Positions 23,431-31,763 are shown, counted from the stretch's first letter. The stretch: 64,000 nt of DNA from Streptococcus suis (GCA_002831545.1 CP025095.1:806001-870000), one strand, 5' to 3'. Made by a program: numbers and translations. Notes: generated from the sequence alone by a model not told the origin.

Positions 23431-24625
23431 CGTTATTGAATTTCCTCAACTGCTGTCCATAAATAGTCTGTTTTCTGTTTATAAGATAAGCTATGGCAAG
23501 TACAGGAATAGCATAGGGCAGGATATTAGCGCCGAATACTTCATAACTAATGAAGAGAGGAGCCAGTATGGTATTGGTGGCTGTTCCAAATACGGCACAA
23601 TACCCAAGGGCTGCAACAAGTTCAGTTGGTAGACTTAGTAATCCTGCTAAAACAGCCCCAGAACTTGCTCCAATCGCAAAGAGCGGAGTAACTTCGCCCC
23701 CTTGAAAACCTGCAGCCAAACAAAGACAGGTTAGTAGGAGTTTTAGTAGCCAATCGAAAGCAAACACCTGTTCCCCAGCTAAACTGGCATCAATCAAATT
23801 GGTTCCTAGACCAGTATAACGACCTTGATGGAAGAAAAATAGTAGAACGGTCAGTCCAACTCCCATGATAGCTATTTTAATGTAAGGATTTGGAAGCCAT
23901 CGAGTTGAGATGCTTTTTGCTTGCGCCAGAAACCAAGCAAATAAATTGCCGATGAAACCGAAGCAAAGGGCAATAAATAGCCATTTGAAACTATCTGTAA
24001 ACTGGAATGAAAAAGATGAAATAGTGTGCGAAAATTTCTCCAATCCCAGTAAATGGGAAGTAGTAGAAGCTGTGAAAGCGGCAACTAGACAATAGGGGAG
24101 ACTAGTCCAAGAATATTGGCCAACGATTAAAACCTCAATGGCAAAGAAACCAGCAGCCAATGGTGTTTGAAATAACCCTGCAAAACCTGCGGCCATACCA
24201 ATCTTTGTTATCATATCTTTGGGCAAATGTGTGAAACCATGTTTTTGTAACCAGTGTGAGAGACTGGCTCCAAGTTGGACAGCTACACCTTCGCGACCAA
24301 CGGAAGCACCGACAAGATGACTGAGCCAAGTTGTAGAGACGATGAGTGGAATGAGAACTGGAGAAATTTGCACTAGCTCCCCTTGTCCAGCTTTGAAGAC
24401 TAAGCCCATACCTGCTTGGACTTCCCTTCCCCATTTTTGATAAATGAAAACAATCAACACACCTGCAAGTGGCAGAAAGGGGATGAGATATGTAAAATAT
24501 TCAGATCGTAACTCTCCAACCCCTAGTAGAATTTTCCCAAAAAGTGTGGTGATAATTCCTGCACCGACTCCAATTAAGCAAGAAAAGAAAAGGAGTTGGA
24601 TGGCATGTTTCATTTTATTACTCAT
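23411..24625 (-). CDS. ClC-family chloride channel / ion transporter
   Basis: 404 residues with about ten membrane segments. Selectivity-filter-type motifs are present: GVGAGIITTLFGK near the N-terminus, GASVGREGVAVQLGA (GREG motif), GLFQTPLAAGFFAIEV and AAGFQGGEVTPLFAIGASSG. The family moves chloride or fluoride, often in exchange for protons. It starts inside the end of the chorismate mutase gene (24618-24625 overlap), so the two are translationally coupled. The C-terminal KKPII is encoded by the terminator stem next to the prophage junction, so the original end may have differed. Confidence 0.88.
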   Translation of the reverse strand: MSNKMKHAIQLLFFSCLIGVGAGIITTLFGKILLGVGELRSEYFTYLIPFLPLAGVLIVFIYQKWGREVQAGMGLVFKAGQGELVQISPVLIPLIVSTTWLSHLVGASVGREGVAVQLGASLSHWLQKHGFTHLPKDMITKIGMAAGFAGLFQTPLAAGFFAIEVLIVGQYSWTSLPYCLVAAFTASTTSHLLGLEKFSHTISSFSFQFTDSFKWLFIALCFGFIGNLFAWFLAQAKSISTRWLPNPYIKIAIMGVGLTVLLFFFHQGRYTGLGTNLIDASLAGEQVFAFDWLLKLLLTCLCLAAGFQGGEVTPLFAIGASSGAVLAGLLSLPTELVAALGYCAVFGTATNTILAPLFISYEVFGANILPYAIPVLAIAYLINRKQTIYGQQLRKFNNAKKPII

Positions 24626-24893
24626 GATTTGCTAACTTGGAAGATTGATATGCTCTTGATTGGGCCATCATATCACTAAAGGTCGCTTGAATAGCAGAGC
24701 GGTAATCATCCTTTTGGACTAATTTTCCAACTCTTTCAAGGACAGCATTTTCTCGGCTGGTATCCAAAACAGGCTTACCTGTTGCTCGTTTATAGGCTGT
24801 AACTTGGTCGACCAACTCCATTCGTTTTTCAAGTAGTTCAACCAATTGGCTATCAATCGTGTTAATCTGTTCGCGGATGCAATCCAAATTCAT
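24618..24893 (-). CDS. Chorismate mutase (AroQ-type, monofunctional)
   Basis: 91 residues, all helical, start with AGGTTTATAAG upstream. The AroQ pattern is clear: IREQINTIDSQLVELLEKRM, VDQVTAYKRATGKPV, ENAVLERVGKL and a third helix to AYQSSK. It turns chorismate into prephenate for Phe and Tyr synthesis. It is followed by the ClC gene with an 8-base overlap. Confidence 0.88.
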   Translation of the reverse strand: MNLDCIREQINTIDSQLVELLEKRMELVDQVTAYKRATGKPVLDTSRENAVLERVGKLVQKDDYRSAIQATFSDMMAQSRAYQSSKLANHE

Positions 24894-24937
24894 CTTATAA
24901 ACCTCCGTATATTGTTTCAGTTGTTTTTTAGTATAGC

Positions 24938-24968
24938 AAAAAACAAGGCAGAATACTAGCCTTGTTTG
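24938..24968 (-). terminator. Terminator of rpsN2
   Basis: On the minus strand AACAAGGC (24959-24966) and GCCTTGTT (24942-24949) pair around 9 bases and a T-run follows. It separates rpsN2 from the chorismate mutase gene downstream. Confidence 0.75.
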
Positions 24969-24974
24969 AGGAAG

Positions 24975-25244
24975 TTACCAACTTGCTTTTTTTACCCCAG
25001 GAAGTTGACCAAGATGGGCTAATTCACGGAAGGTAATCCGACTCACACCGAATTTTCGCATATAGGCATGCGGACGGCCATCAGTCCTGTCGCGGTATTT
25101 CAGTCGATTTGGATTTGAGTCGCGAGGCAATTTTCGAAGTGCTTGATAGTCACCTTTTTCTTTGAGACTTTTACGTAAATCCGCATAGCGCTCGATTAAC
25201 TCCAACTGTCTCTGATAGCGTGCCATTTTTGATTTTTTAGCCAT
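24975..25244 (-). CDS. rpsN2: 30S ribosomal protein S14, zinc-independent form
   Basis: 89 residues, starting [20 protein letters not shown] at 25244 with AAGGAGAA upstream; the longer frame to 25283 lacks a ribosome site and would run through the operator. The middle ([20 protein letters not shown]) lacks the two CxxC pairs of the zinc-ribbon S14, so this is the C-minus form that replaces the zinc protein when zinc is short. The C-terminal [20 protein letters not shown] is the S14 signature. A perfect AdcR box overlaps its promoter, so it should be derepressed in low zinc. Confidence 0.93.
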   Translation of the reverse strand: MAKKSKMARYQRQLELIERYADLRKSLKEKGDYQALRKLPRDSNPNRLKYRDRTDGRPHAYMRKFGVSRITFRELAHLGQLPGVKKASW

Positions 25245-25267
25245 AAAATTCTCCTTTTTAAAAAAAC

Positions 25268-25279
25268 TTAACCAGTTAA
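25268..25279. promoter_or_regulatory. AdcR (zinc) operator of rpsN2
   Basis: TTAACCAGTTAA matches the streptococcal AdcR consensus TTAACnnGTTAA exactly. It touches the -10 element, so zinc-loaded AdcR would block RNA polymerase. Confidence 0.85.
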
Positions 25280-25307
25280 TCATACATCAAAACTATTAAG
25301 ATTGCAA
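25279..25307 (-). promoter_or_regulatory. Promoter of rpsN2
   Basis: On the minus strand TTGCAA (25302-25307), 17-base spacer and TATGAT (25279-25284), immediately followed by the AdcR operator. Confidence 0.7.
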
Positions 25308-25336
25308 GCAATAGTTGTACAATCTTAATAAAAGGC

Positions 25337-25376
25337 TAAAAGAAAACAGACTAGACCTATTGATAAGCCAGTCTGT
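25337..25376 (-). terminator. Terminator of the flavodoxin gene
   Basis: On the minus strand ACAGACT (25370-25376) and AGTCTGT (25346-25352) pair, followed by TTTCTTTT. Confidence 0.75.
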
Positions 25377-25383
25377 CTGTCAG

Positions 25384-25845
25384 TTAATTCATTGTATCTA
25401 GTTTAGCAACAAGGTCTGTCGCGAATTGCTCAAGGTTAACAATATCCTCATCTTCAGCGGCAAGGTCTACCTTAACATTTTCGGCACCCTTAGTTGCACC
25501 ACGTGAACCAAACATGACATCAAAGTCATCTACTGCACTACAGAAGTCATCATAGAAGGTATCGCCAGAACCACAAACACCGTAGACCTTACCAGTCAAA
25601 TCTAAGTCAGCTAGGTCAGCATAGAAATCAACAATTTCATCTGGAAGCTCACCGTCTCCACCATAAGAATAGGTGTAGCTGGCTACCACGATGAGATCTG
25701 CATCCAAGATTTCTTCAGTTTCAATAGTCGTACATTCGTGAACCTGTACTTCCAAACCTAACTCTTCTAGCTTACTGGCGACGATGTCAGCAATTTCTTC
25801 TGTGTTACCAGTCATACTAGCGTAAACTATTTTTGCTAGTGCCAT
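25384..25845 (-). CDS. Flavodoxin
   Basis: 153 residues from ATG 25845 (GGAGG upstream); ten extra upstream residues in the frame are rejected. The FMN phosphate loop is at the start: KIVYASMTGNTEEIADIVAS. Later isoalloxazine loops are SYTYSYGGDGELPDEI (about residue 55-70) and GSGDTFYDDFCSAVDDF (about 88-104). It is a small cytoplasmic electron carrier. Monocistronic by its own terminator. Confidence 0.92.
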   Translation of the reverse strand: MALAKIVYASMTGNTEEIADIVASKLEELGLEVQVHECTTIETEEILDADLIVVASYTYSYGGDGELPDEIVDFYADLADLDLTGKVYGVCGSGDTFYDDFCSAVDDFDVMFGSRGATKGAENVKVDLAAEDEDIVNLEQFATDLVAKLDTMN

Positions 25846-25939
25846 AATTTCCTCCAAATTACATAGTAATTCCATTATACCATACTCCCATCATTTTCAA
25901 AAGGGGAAGTTTATGCTAAAATGATGAAAAGGAGTTGCT

Positions 25940-26884
25940 ATGACAATTTACAGTAAAATTATTGAAAAAATTCGCGAATACGACACAATCATCATTCATC
26001 GTCACCAACGACCAGATCCGGATGCCATTGGCAGCCAGGTTGGTTTGCAAAAGCTCTTGCAGAAGAATTTTCCTGAAAAAACCATCAAGGTAACTGGTTT
26101 CAATGAGTCGAATCTTGCCTGGATGGCAGAAATGGATCGGGTTTCCGACCAAGATTATCAAGGGGCCTTGGTTATCGTAACAGATACTGCCAATACCGCC
26201 CGTGTGGATGATGACCGCTACACTCAGGGTGATTTCCTGATTAAAATCGACCACCATCCAAATGAAGAGCCTTACGGCGACCTGCTCTGGGTCAATACAG
26301 AGGCTAGCTCATGCAGTGAAATGATTGCAGAATTGGCCCTTCAAAGTCAATTGGAATTGGACGGAGAAACTGCTCGTCTGCTATATGCTGGTATTGTTGG
26401 CGATACGGGACGTTTTCTTTATCCGGCGACTAGCTCACGCACTTTTGAAATTGTTGCCCGACTTCGTCAGGAAGATTTTGACTTTGCAAGGATGTCCCGC
26501 CAGATGGATACCATTGATTTCAAGATTGCCAAGCTGACAGGTTACGTTTACGACAACTTGGAAGTCGATGAGCACGGTGCGGCACGGGTCATTTTGACTC
26601 AGGATATCCTCAAAAAATACGGGGTGACCGATGCGGATACATCCTTTATCGTTGGGGCTCCAGGACGGATTGGCACTGTACAATCTTGGGGAATTTTTGT
26701 GGAACAAACTGACGGAAATTACAGGGTTCGTTTACGCAGCAAGTACATTCCGATAAACGAGATTGCCAAGCGCCACGATGGCGGTGGCCACCCACTAGCC
26801 AGCGGTGCTAACTCTTATTCTCTTTCCGAAAATGAGCAAATCTATCAAGAAATTCAAGAGGTCGTGAGGAATGCAAGTAAGTAG
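25940..26884 (+). CDS. DHH/DHHA1 phosphoesterase (NrnA / Pde2-like)
   Basis: 314 residues. Metal-binding motifs in order: HRHQRPDPDAIGSQVG (DxD), VTDTANTAR, KIDHHPNEEPYGD (DHH) and, in the DHHA1 domain, the substrate-binding KRHDGGGHPLASGA. Single-domain DHH proteins of this length degrade nanoRNA and pAp, and the streptococcal Pde2 relatives cleave c-di-AMP products such as pApA. Which substrate dominates here cannot be told from sequence. It overlaps apbE by 14 bases, so they are coupled. Confidence 0.88.
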   Translation: MTIYSKIIEKIREYDTIIIHRHQRPDPDAIGSQVGLQKLLQKNFPEKTIKVTGFNESNLAWMAEMDRVSDQDYQGALVIVTDTANTARVDDDRYTQGDFLIKIDHHPNEEPYGDLLWVNTEASSCSEMIAELALQSQLELDGETARLLYAGIVGDTGRFLYPATSSRTFEIVARLRQEDFDFARMSRQMDTIDFKIAKLTGYVYDNLEVDEHGAARVILTQDILKKYGVTDADTSFIVGAPGRIGTVQSWGIFVEQTDGNYRVRLRSKYIPINEIAKRHDGGGHPLASGANSYSLSENEQIYQEIQEVVRNASK

Positions 26885-27899
26885 TCGCTCCCTTCGTCTA
26901 ATGGGAACCATCATAGAAACTAAAATATGGCATCCAGATGCAGAACCAATTTTAGATCAGGTCGAAGAATTGCTCTATCTCTACAAGGATCGATTTTCTG
27001 CCAATGACTTAACCTCTGAATTGATGGAGGTCAACCTCAATGCGGGTGTTCAGGCGGTTCCTGTTGCCGATGACCTGTATGAATTGATTAAACTGGGCAA
27101 AGAACACAGTCTGGCACAGGGATCTTTTCTGAATATTACTATCGGTCCCCTTGTGCAAAGCTGGCGGATTGGATTTAGCGATGCCAAACTTCCAACTCAA
27201 GAAATGATCAGTGAAAAACTCCAGCTCATCAATCCAAGGGACATCGAATTAGATGATGAGGAGCAGGCAGTCTATTTGAAAAAAGAAGGTATGGCCATTG
27301 ATCTGGGTGCTCTTGCTAAAGGATATGTAGCAGATAAGATTGTCGACTTCTTGAAAAGAATAGGTGTGGAGGCTGGATTGATTAACTTGGGAGGCAATGT
27401 CTTAACTTTCGGTCAGGCTCCGCATAATCCAGATGGCTATTGGCGAATTGGGATTCAGGATCCACAGAAAACACGGGGTGAGAATGCCCTCGTCCTCAAA
27501 ATAGGAGAAGAATCAGCAGTTACCTCTGGTATTTACGAAAGAACCCTTACCGTGAATGGAAAGACCTATCATCATATTTTGAGTCCCGAGACCGGCTATC
27601 CAATCGAGTCGCAGCTGGCTAGTTTGACCATTGTGTCCAAACAATCTGTTGACGGTGAGATTTGGACGACTCGACTGTTTGGTCAAGAAATAACTCGGAT
27701 TTATAAGATGGCAGAAGAAACGGATGGTATCGAAGCAGTTCTGATTGGGCTGGATGGCAGGATTCTAGTGACCTCAGGGCTTTCTGAGAAAGTTCTTGCT
27801 GGTAAAGAAAGAATTTCTGATAGCTTGGGCAGTCCTTCAAGAGGGGGATTTGGCGCCAGAGTAACTTCTGACCTTGCTTCGGGTGCTTCCGTACTATAA
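26871..27899 (+). CDS. apbE: FAD:protein FMN transferase
   Basis: 342 residues. ApbE motifs are visible: RLMGTIIETKIW, DRFSANDLTSELMEVNLNAG, GSFLNITIGPLVQSWRIGF, IDLGALAKGYVADKI, LINLGGNVLTFGQAP and HHILSPETGYPI. It moves FMN from FAD onto Thr/Ser of partner proteins. No signal peptide is evident. The last about 30 residues (ERISDSLGSPSRGGFGARVT) are atypical for the family. An IS30 element begins 2 bases after the stop; the stop lies in the duplicated 12 bases, so the gene is intact. Confidence 0.9.
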   Translation: MQVSSRSLRLMGTIIETKIWHPDAEPILDQVEELLYLYKDRFSANDLTSELMEVNLNAGVQAVPVADDLYELIKLGKEHSLAQGSFLNITIGPLVQSWRIGFSDAKLPTQEMISEKLQLINPRDIELDDEEQAVYLKKEGMAIDLGALAKGYVADKIVDFLKRIGVEAGLINLGGNVLTFGQAPHNPDGYWRIGIQDPQKTRGENALVLKIGEESAVTSGIYERTLTVNGKTYHHILSPETGYPIESQLASLTIVSKQSVDGEIWTTRLFGQEITRIYKMAEETDGIEAVLIGLDGRILVTSGLSEKVLAGKERISDSLGSPSRGGFGARVTSDLASGASVL

Positions 27900-27919
27900 C
27901 CCCAAATTTCAAGTTGAAG

Positions 27920-28873
27920 TTAGCCACCCAAAAGAAATTCACTTGGCGACTTGTAGTCCAAGCATTTTTTAGGGTAGTTGTTAATCCAATTTTCGATAAA
28001 AGCTACTTCTTTCGGAGTCGTTTTCTTGGTTCCTTTAGGTAACCATCTCCGAATCAATCGATTATGGTTTTCATTTGAACCTCTTTCCCATGAAGAGTAG
28101 GGATGTGCATAGTAGATATGTTCCTCAGGAAATACCTCAGACAATCGTTTGAACTCCGAACCATTATCTGCAGTTATTGATAAAATATGATACTCAGCCA
28201 ATAGTAACCTAAGTGCCTGATTGACAGCTTCAGCAGTTTTACTTGGAATTAATCTTATGATTTGGTGTCTACTTCGTCGGTCGGTTAAGACTAAAAGACA
28301 CTGATTTTTCGCTCTGGTTAGTAGAACTGTATCAATTTCATAATGACCGTTTTCCAATCGAAGATTGATGACCTCTGGTCGCTCTTCGATTGATTTACCA
28401 GCTGGCTTAAAGTTCGGACTAGCTTGCTTCTTGCCACCTTTCCCTTTTCTAGGATAAAGCATGTCCGATTTCTTCAATCCTAAATGACCATTATGAAACC
28501 AATAGTAGATGGTTGAAATACCTACTTTCACTTGCTTCTTCTTCACTATCATTTCAGGTGAAAATTTTTGCTTATGATAGTGTAAAATCTTCTCTTTCAT
28601 TTCTTTCGTTAGGATTATCTTTTTAACCGACCGTTTTCGATTGGAATGGTAAACAGTTTGTGCATAATCAGCAGAATAAACTTTTTTGTAGACCCCTTTT
28701 CGCACTTGTTGTAAGGTTGTCCCACGCTTGATTTCATTATGAATCGTTTGAGGCGCCTTTCCTAACAAGCCTGCAATTTCACGATTTGACTTATTTTCAA
28801 GTTTCCACCGCTCAATCAAGCGACGGTTATCTATTGTCAAATGTTTCCCTTTTGGGGTATAATGTCCTTGCAT
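27920..28873 (-). CDS. IS30-family transposase
   Basis: 317 residues from ATG 28873 (AAGGCACAGAG upstream). N-terminal helix-turn-helix (TIDNRRLIERWKLENKSNRE, then LLGKAPQTIHNEIKRGT) and a DDE core: GHYEIDTVLL (D), ITADNGSEF (D) and NENHNRLIRRWLPKGT (E). The protein appears full length with no frameshift, so the element may be active. Confidence 0.92.
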   Translation of the reverse strand: MQGHYTPKGKHLTIDNRRLIERWKLENKSNREIAGLLGKAPQTIHNEIKRGTTLQQVRKGVYKKVYSADYAQTVYHSNRKRSVKKIILTKEMKEKILHYHKQKFSPEMIVKKKQVKVGISTIYYWFHNGHLGLKKSDMLYPRKGKGGKKQASPNFKPAGKSIEERPEVINLRLENGHYEIDTVLLTRAKNQCLLVLTDRRSRHQIIRLIPSKTAEAVNQALRLLLAEYHILSITADNGSEFKRLSEVFPEEHIYYAHPYSSWERGSNENHNRLIRRWLPKGTKKTTPKEVAFIENWINNYPKKCLDYKSPSEFLLGG

Positions 28874-28946
28874 CTCTGTGCCTTTCCTTGTGTTTGTGGT
28901 GAACAACAAGTATAGCACAGAGGTGTTTTCTTATACCTTAAATCAC

Positions 28947-29055
28947 ATTTCATTTGACACCAGGCACCCTTGAAGCTGTTTTTTCAGCTAAACCAAGGCT
29001 ATGATTAGCCTTGGGCAACTAGCCTAACAGCTTCAAGCCTGTTATCAAATGAAAT
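28947..29055. repeat. Large palindrome inside the IS30 right end
   Basis: ATTTCATTTGA (28947-28957) pairs with TCAAATGAAAT (29045-29055), CTTGAAGCTG with CAGCTTCAAG inside it, and AAGGCTA with TAGCCTT at the tip. It may act as a terminator shielding the transposase from outside transcription or as a nested small element. Confidence 0.6.
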
Positions 29056-29215
29056 CATCAACTTACTCAAACATAGTGAAACATCTAATTCTTGACTAAG
29101 GTAAGGTGGCTAACTTCATTATAGAACTTTCGCCGTACTATAACTTGAAAAAAATATTAAAAAAATAGGTAAAAAGACTTGCCATAAGAACAAACTTTTG
29201 GTAAACTTAAATGGT

Positions 29216-29221
29216 TATAAT
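29216..29221 (+). promoter_or_regulatory. -10 element of rpmE2
   Basis: TATAAT at 29216-29221, about 42 bases before the start codon. No convincing -35 at 16-18 bases. It lies downstream of the IS30 copy, so the gene keeps its own promoter. Confidence 0.45.
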
Positions 29222-29262
29222 CTATGGCTCGGAAAGAGTCCATGGCAGAAAGGAATTTTAAA

Positions 29263-29505
29263 ATGAAAAAAGATATCCATCCAGAATATCGCACTGTTGT
29301 CTTCATGGACACAACTACTGGCTACAAGTTCCTTAGCGGTTCAACTAAGAAATCTAACGAAACAGTTGAATTCGAAGGTGAAACTTACCCATTGATCCGT
29401 GTGGAAATTTCATCAGACTCACACCCATTCTATACTGGACGTCAAAAGTTCACTCAAGCAGATGGACGTGTGGATCGCTTCAACAAAAAATACGGTCTCA
29501 AATAA
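29263..29505 (+). CDS. rpmE2: 50S ribosomal protein L31, type B (zinc-independent)
   Basis: 80 residues from ATG 29263 (AGAAAGGA upstream); the in-frame upstream extension from 29224 is rejected. It begins [20 protein letters not shown] and ends [14 protein letters not shown], as in type B L31, which lacks the CxxC zinc motif of type A. Streptococci commonly have only type B, so it is probably the standard L31. Confidence 0.95.
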   Translation: MKKDIHPEYRTVVFMDTTTGYKFLSGSTKKSNETVEFEGETYPLIRVEISSDSHPFYTGRQKFTQADGRVDRFNKKYGLK

Positions 29506-29607
29506 TCAGCGTTATAAAAACCGTTAGAAACGTTGATTTTAAGCCATTCCCGAGCCGTGGGAGTGGTTTTCTTTTTGAAAAAGTAACGAAAAAAGTAACG
29601 GCTGGCG

Positions 29608-30750
29608 TTACATTCCCAAAAATTGGGCAAACTTTTCAGCCGTTTTTTCTTTTGTATTTTCCGTAACATGAGCGTAAATATTCATAGTTGTTTTAATATC
29701 TTCATGCCCTAATCTTTCTTGTACTTCCTTAATCGATGCCCCAGCTTCAAATAATAAGCTACAATGAGTATGGCGGAAACCGTGGGGCGTTATATAAGGC
29801 AAGTCATATTTTTTCAGAATACAACGTAGATTATAGTTTATATAATCAAAACTATGGGCGTTGCCTGTTTCTGCTGGAAAAACTAGGTCAGTTGATTTCA
29901 CGCGCTGGGGGAAGTTTAAAAATTGTCTAGTCTTTTCCCACTTTTTCAGAATAGACACGGTAATAGGGTCAAGCGTGATAGTGCGCTTACTCTTTTTTGT
30001 TTTGGGTGTTTGATAGACGATACTGTTATTTTCTCCGTAGGCTACTATTTGGCTAACTGATAAACGTGAGGTAAAGAAGTCTAAGTCTTTCCACCGTAGG
30101 ACAAGAACTTCGCTTTTTCTCATACCTGTAAAGGCGAGTAAGCGGAAAATACAAGCTATTTCTTCCTTGTCTTCCTTTGCTACGCAGTCTAGGAACTTTT
30201 GCAAGTCTTCACGGCTGTAGAAGTTTTCTTTTTCTTTTCTTCTTCATCGACTTCAAAGGATTTACGGGGCTTTATTATCTTCTTCATGGGGTTATCATGA
30301 ATATAGCCCAGATTTACCGCAAAATCTAAAACCATCTTAGTCATACCGATAAAGTTAGCGTATTTCTTGTAGCCTTTAAACCATTCTTGCGCCTGTTTTT
30401 GGCACATTGGTAGGCTTATTTTATCCACGTAGCACGCGCCAAATGCTGGAATGATGTGTAGGTCTGCTTGTGCCTTTTGTTTGGCGTATGTATTAGCCTT
30501 TACGGTGTTTTTATAGTGTTCCAGCCATATCTTACAGACTTCCTCAAAGGTTATTCTATCTGGCTTGTCAAAAAAATCCGTCTTGCTCCACTTTTAGAAG
30601 TAGCTGGCTTTCAGCTATTCGGGCTTCTTTTTGAGTTTTAAAACCGCTCTTTTTTACGCGCTTTTCTTTGCCTGTAAGTGGGTCTATACCTACATACGCA
30701 ATATAAGAGTATCTAACAGAGCCGTCTTTTAGTTGATATTGTTTAATCAT
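29608..30750 (-). pseudogene. Tyrosine recombinase (integrase) broken by two frameshifts
   Basis: Three reading frames together make one integrase. The N-terminus (30750 down: IKQYQLKDGSVRYSYIAYVG, AP2-like) runs into a T7 run near 30570-30576 and stops. The core-binding part continues in another frame (WLEHYKNTVKANTYAKQKAQ, then WFKGYKKYANFIGMTKMVLD) and breaks in an A-rich run near 30235. The catalytic part (to 29608) keeps Arg (AFTGMRKSEVL), HxxR (HGFRHTHC), His (GHEDIKTT) and Tyr (MNIYAH). It ends about 100 bases from rpmE2. It is the relic of a phage or integrative element. Confidence 0.85.
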
Positions 30751-30845
30751 TTGTTTATTCCTCCTATTGGTTTTCCCACCTAATCGAAAGAATAAAATAG
30801 TATGCGCGTGTTTATAAGTGGTTTCTAATAGTGTTGCTAAGAATG

Positions 30846-30873
30846 AAAAAAGTGCCTAGCAAAACTAGACACC
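30846..30873 (-). terminator. Minus-strand terminator/attenuator upstream of the integrase
   Basis: GTGTCTAG (30865-30872) and CTAGGCAC (30852-30859) pair and a T6 run follows on the minus strand. It stands about 100 bases before the integrase start and could attenuate its leader transcript. The rest of 30751-31000 shows no gene. Confidence 0.65.
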
Positions 30874-31001
30874 TCACGCAAATATACACCCTCGGGCGTT
30901 ATAAATGCTTTCTCCGTTTATCTAGTTTATAGTATTTGGGATTAAATATCAATCATAAAAATATGGTTGCTTACACGTTGCCATGTGTAAGCGGGGAGAA
31001 T

Positions 31002-31031
31002 TTGACAACAAAATAAACTATCTGATAAGAT
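31002..31031 (+). promoter_or_regulatory. Promoter of the Fst-like toxin mRNA
   Basis: TTGACA (31002-31007), 18-base spacer, TAAGAT (31026-31031). The transcript begins with CCCCCT, which can pair with AGGGAGG over the toxin ribosome site, the 5' stem-loop known from Fst-type mRNAs. Confidence 0.7.
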
Positions 31032-31070
31032 ATACAAGCCCCCTGAATTTACTGAAGGGAGGTGATTTAG

Positions 31071-31166
31071 TTGCTAGAACTTATCCTCACAAGTATTCTA
31101 GCGCCGTTATTGGTTAATATCTTGACTGAAGTAGTTAAGTATTATTTAGACGATAACGACGACTAA
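31071..31166 (+). CDS. Fst/Par-family type I toxin peptide
   Basis: 31 residues, TTG start at 31071 behind a perfect GGGAGGTGAT. The peptide begins MLELILTSILAPLLVNILTE and ends with an acidic, charged tail YYLDDNDD. A hydrophobic span with an IAP-type proline followed by a charged cytoplasmic tail is the pattern of Fst/Par toxins, which insert in the membrane of Gram-positive cells. Antisense promoter, converging terminator and paired direct repeats support the family call. The cargo lies between an integrase relic and an IS. Confidence 0.8.
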   Translation: MLELILTSILAPLLVNILTEVVKYYLDDNDD

Positions 31167-31184
31167 CCCCAAACAGGGGCAAAC

Positions 31185-31220
31185 AAAAACCCTCAACGCT
31201 GGCACGTTGGGGGCTTTTTT
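31185..31220. terminator. Bidirectional terminator shared by toxin mRNA and antisense RNA
   Basis: CCCTCAACG (31190-31198) and CGTTGGGGG (31205-31213) with an A-run to the left and T-run to the right. Both the toxin transcript and the convergent RNA end here, the par-locus arrangement. Confidence 0.85.
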
Positions 31221-31260
31221 GATTTAGTGCTAGAATTGTCCTCACAACAATTCTTTACAC
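31185..31260 (-). ncRNA. Antisense antitoxin RNA (RNA II type) of the Fst-like locus
   Basis: A strong minus-strand promoter (TTGACA at 31289-31294, 18-base spacer, TATAAT at 31265-31270) drives a roughly 70-base RNA ending at the shared terminator. It covers a direct repeat of the toxin start region: TGCTAGAA..TCCTCACAA occurs at 31072-31092 and again at 31228-31247, so this RNA can pair with both the 5' and 3' repeats of the toxin mRNA. This is the known Fst/RNA II regulation scheme. Confidence 0.78.
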
Positions 31261-31313
31261 TATGATTATACCCCCATTATAGGTTATATGTCAATCAATT
31301 TGTATATTTCCAC

Positions 31314-31343
31314 GCGCCGACCTGCTGGGGTTGGCGCTTTTCC
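31314..31343 (+). terminator. GC-rich hairpin with T-run
   Basis: GCGCCGACC and GGTTGGCGC around CTGCTGG, then TTTT. The surrounding 31300-31570 holds no gene that can be supported. Confidence 0.45.
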
Positions 31344-31570
31344 GTAACATCGCAGAATAACAATAAAAGGCAGAATAAAAACTATTCCACCTTTTTGTAA
31401 TGACAAAATTAAAAAAGCCCTTAACTGTTGGCTGGCATACCACACAGGCAGCTTACGACAATACGCAGACACAAACAGAATTACAAGTAGCTTTTTCTGT
31501 GCTTAATATAGTAATTATTTAAAGAATAGCTGAAACCCTTGATACGTATTTTATGATTTGTGCACTAGTA

Positions 31571-31674
31571 ATACTCTTTGAAAATCAAAATTATCCGTTG
31601 TCAACTTACCTTGAGGAACTCCAGTTCTATCTTCGACTTCGTTTCCTAGGCTACTTTTGATTTTCGTTGAGTAT
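31571..31674. repeat. MITE-like repeat A (104 bp)
   Basis: Ends ATACTCTTTGAAAATCAAAA and TTTTGATTTTCGTTGAGTAT are near-perfect inverted repeats. No coding capacity. A second copy with ATACTC and GAGTAT ends spans 62800-63434 and is filled with other repeats. The class resembles RUP-type streptococcal small mobile repeats moved by IS transposases in trans. Confidence 0.75.
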
Positions 31675-31738
31675 AAATCGTATCCCCTCAGATGTAACTA
31701 GATTTTTAGTTTCAATGAGAGATGATTTCTGCTATAAT
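31649..31738 (+). repeat. Left copy of the 90-bp direct repeat flanking the IS1634-family element
   Basis: Identical base for base to 33705-33794. It contains the right end of repeat A and the rodA -10 region, so this copy is a target duplication that points a rodA promoter into the IS. Confidence 0.92.
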
Positions 31739-31763
31739 CCCGTCTTTGACAGTTTTACAAGAC

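Larger units (their letters stand above)
27901..29132. mobile_element. IS30-family insertion sequence with 12-bp flanking repeats
   Basis: The element is about 1,232 bp. Both flanks carry CCGTACTATAAC (27889-27900 and 29133-29144). The ends are imperfect inverted repeats sharing GAAGTTAGCCACC about 16 bases inside each end. It holds one transposase on the minus strand and a large palindrome at 28947-29055. Twelve bases is long for an IS30 target duplication, which is usually 2-3 bp, so part of the match may be terminal sequence. The site lies between apbE and rpmE2. Confidence 0.8.

Noticed and set aside
31284..31472. Minus-strand 62-codon frame next to the Fst-like locus
   Set aside because: No ribosome site, overlaps the antisense promoter and a hairpin; composition is not protein-like.
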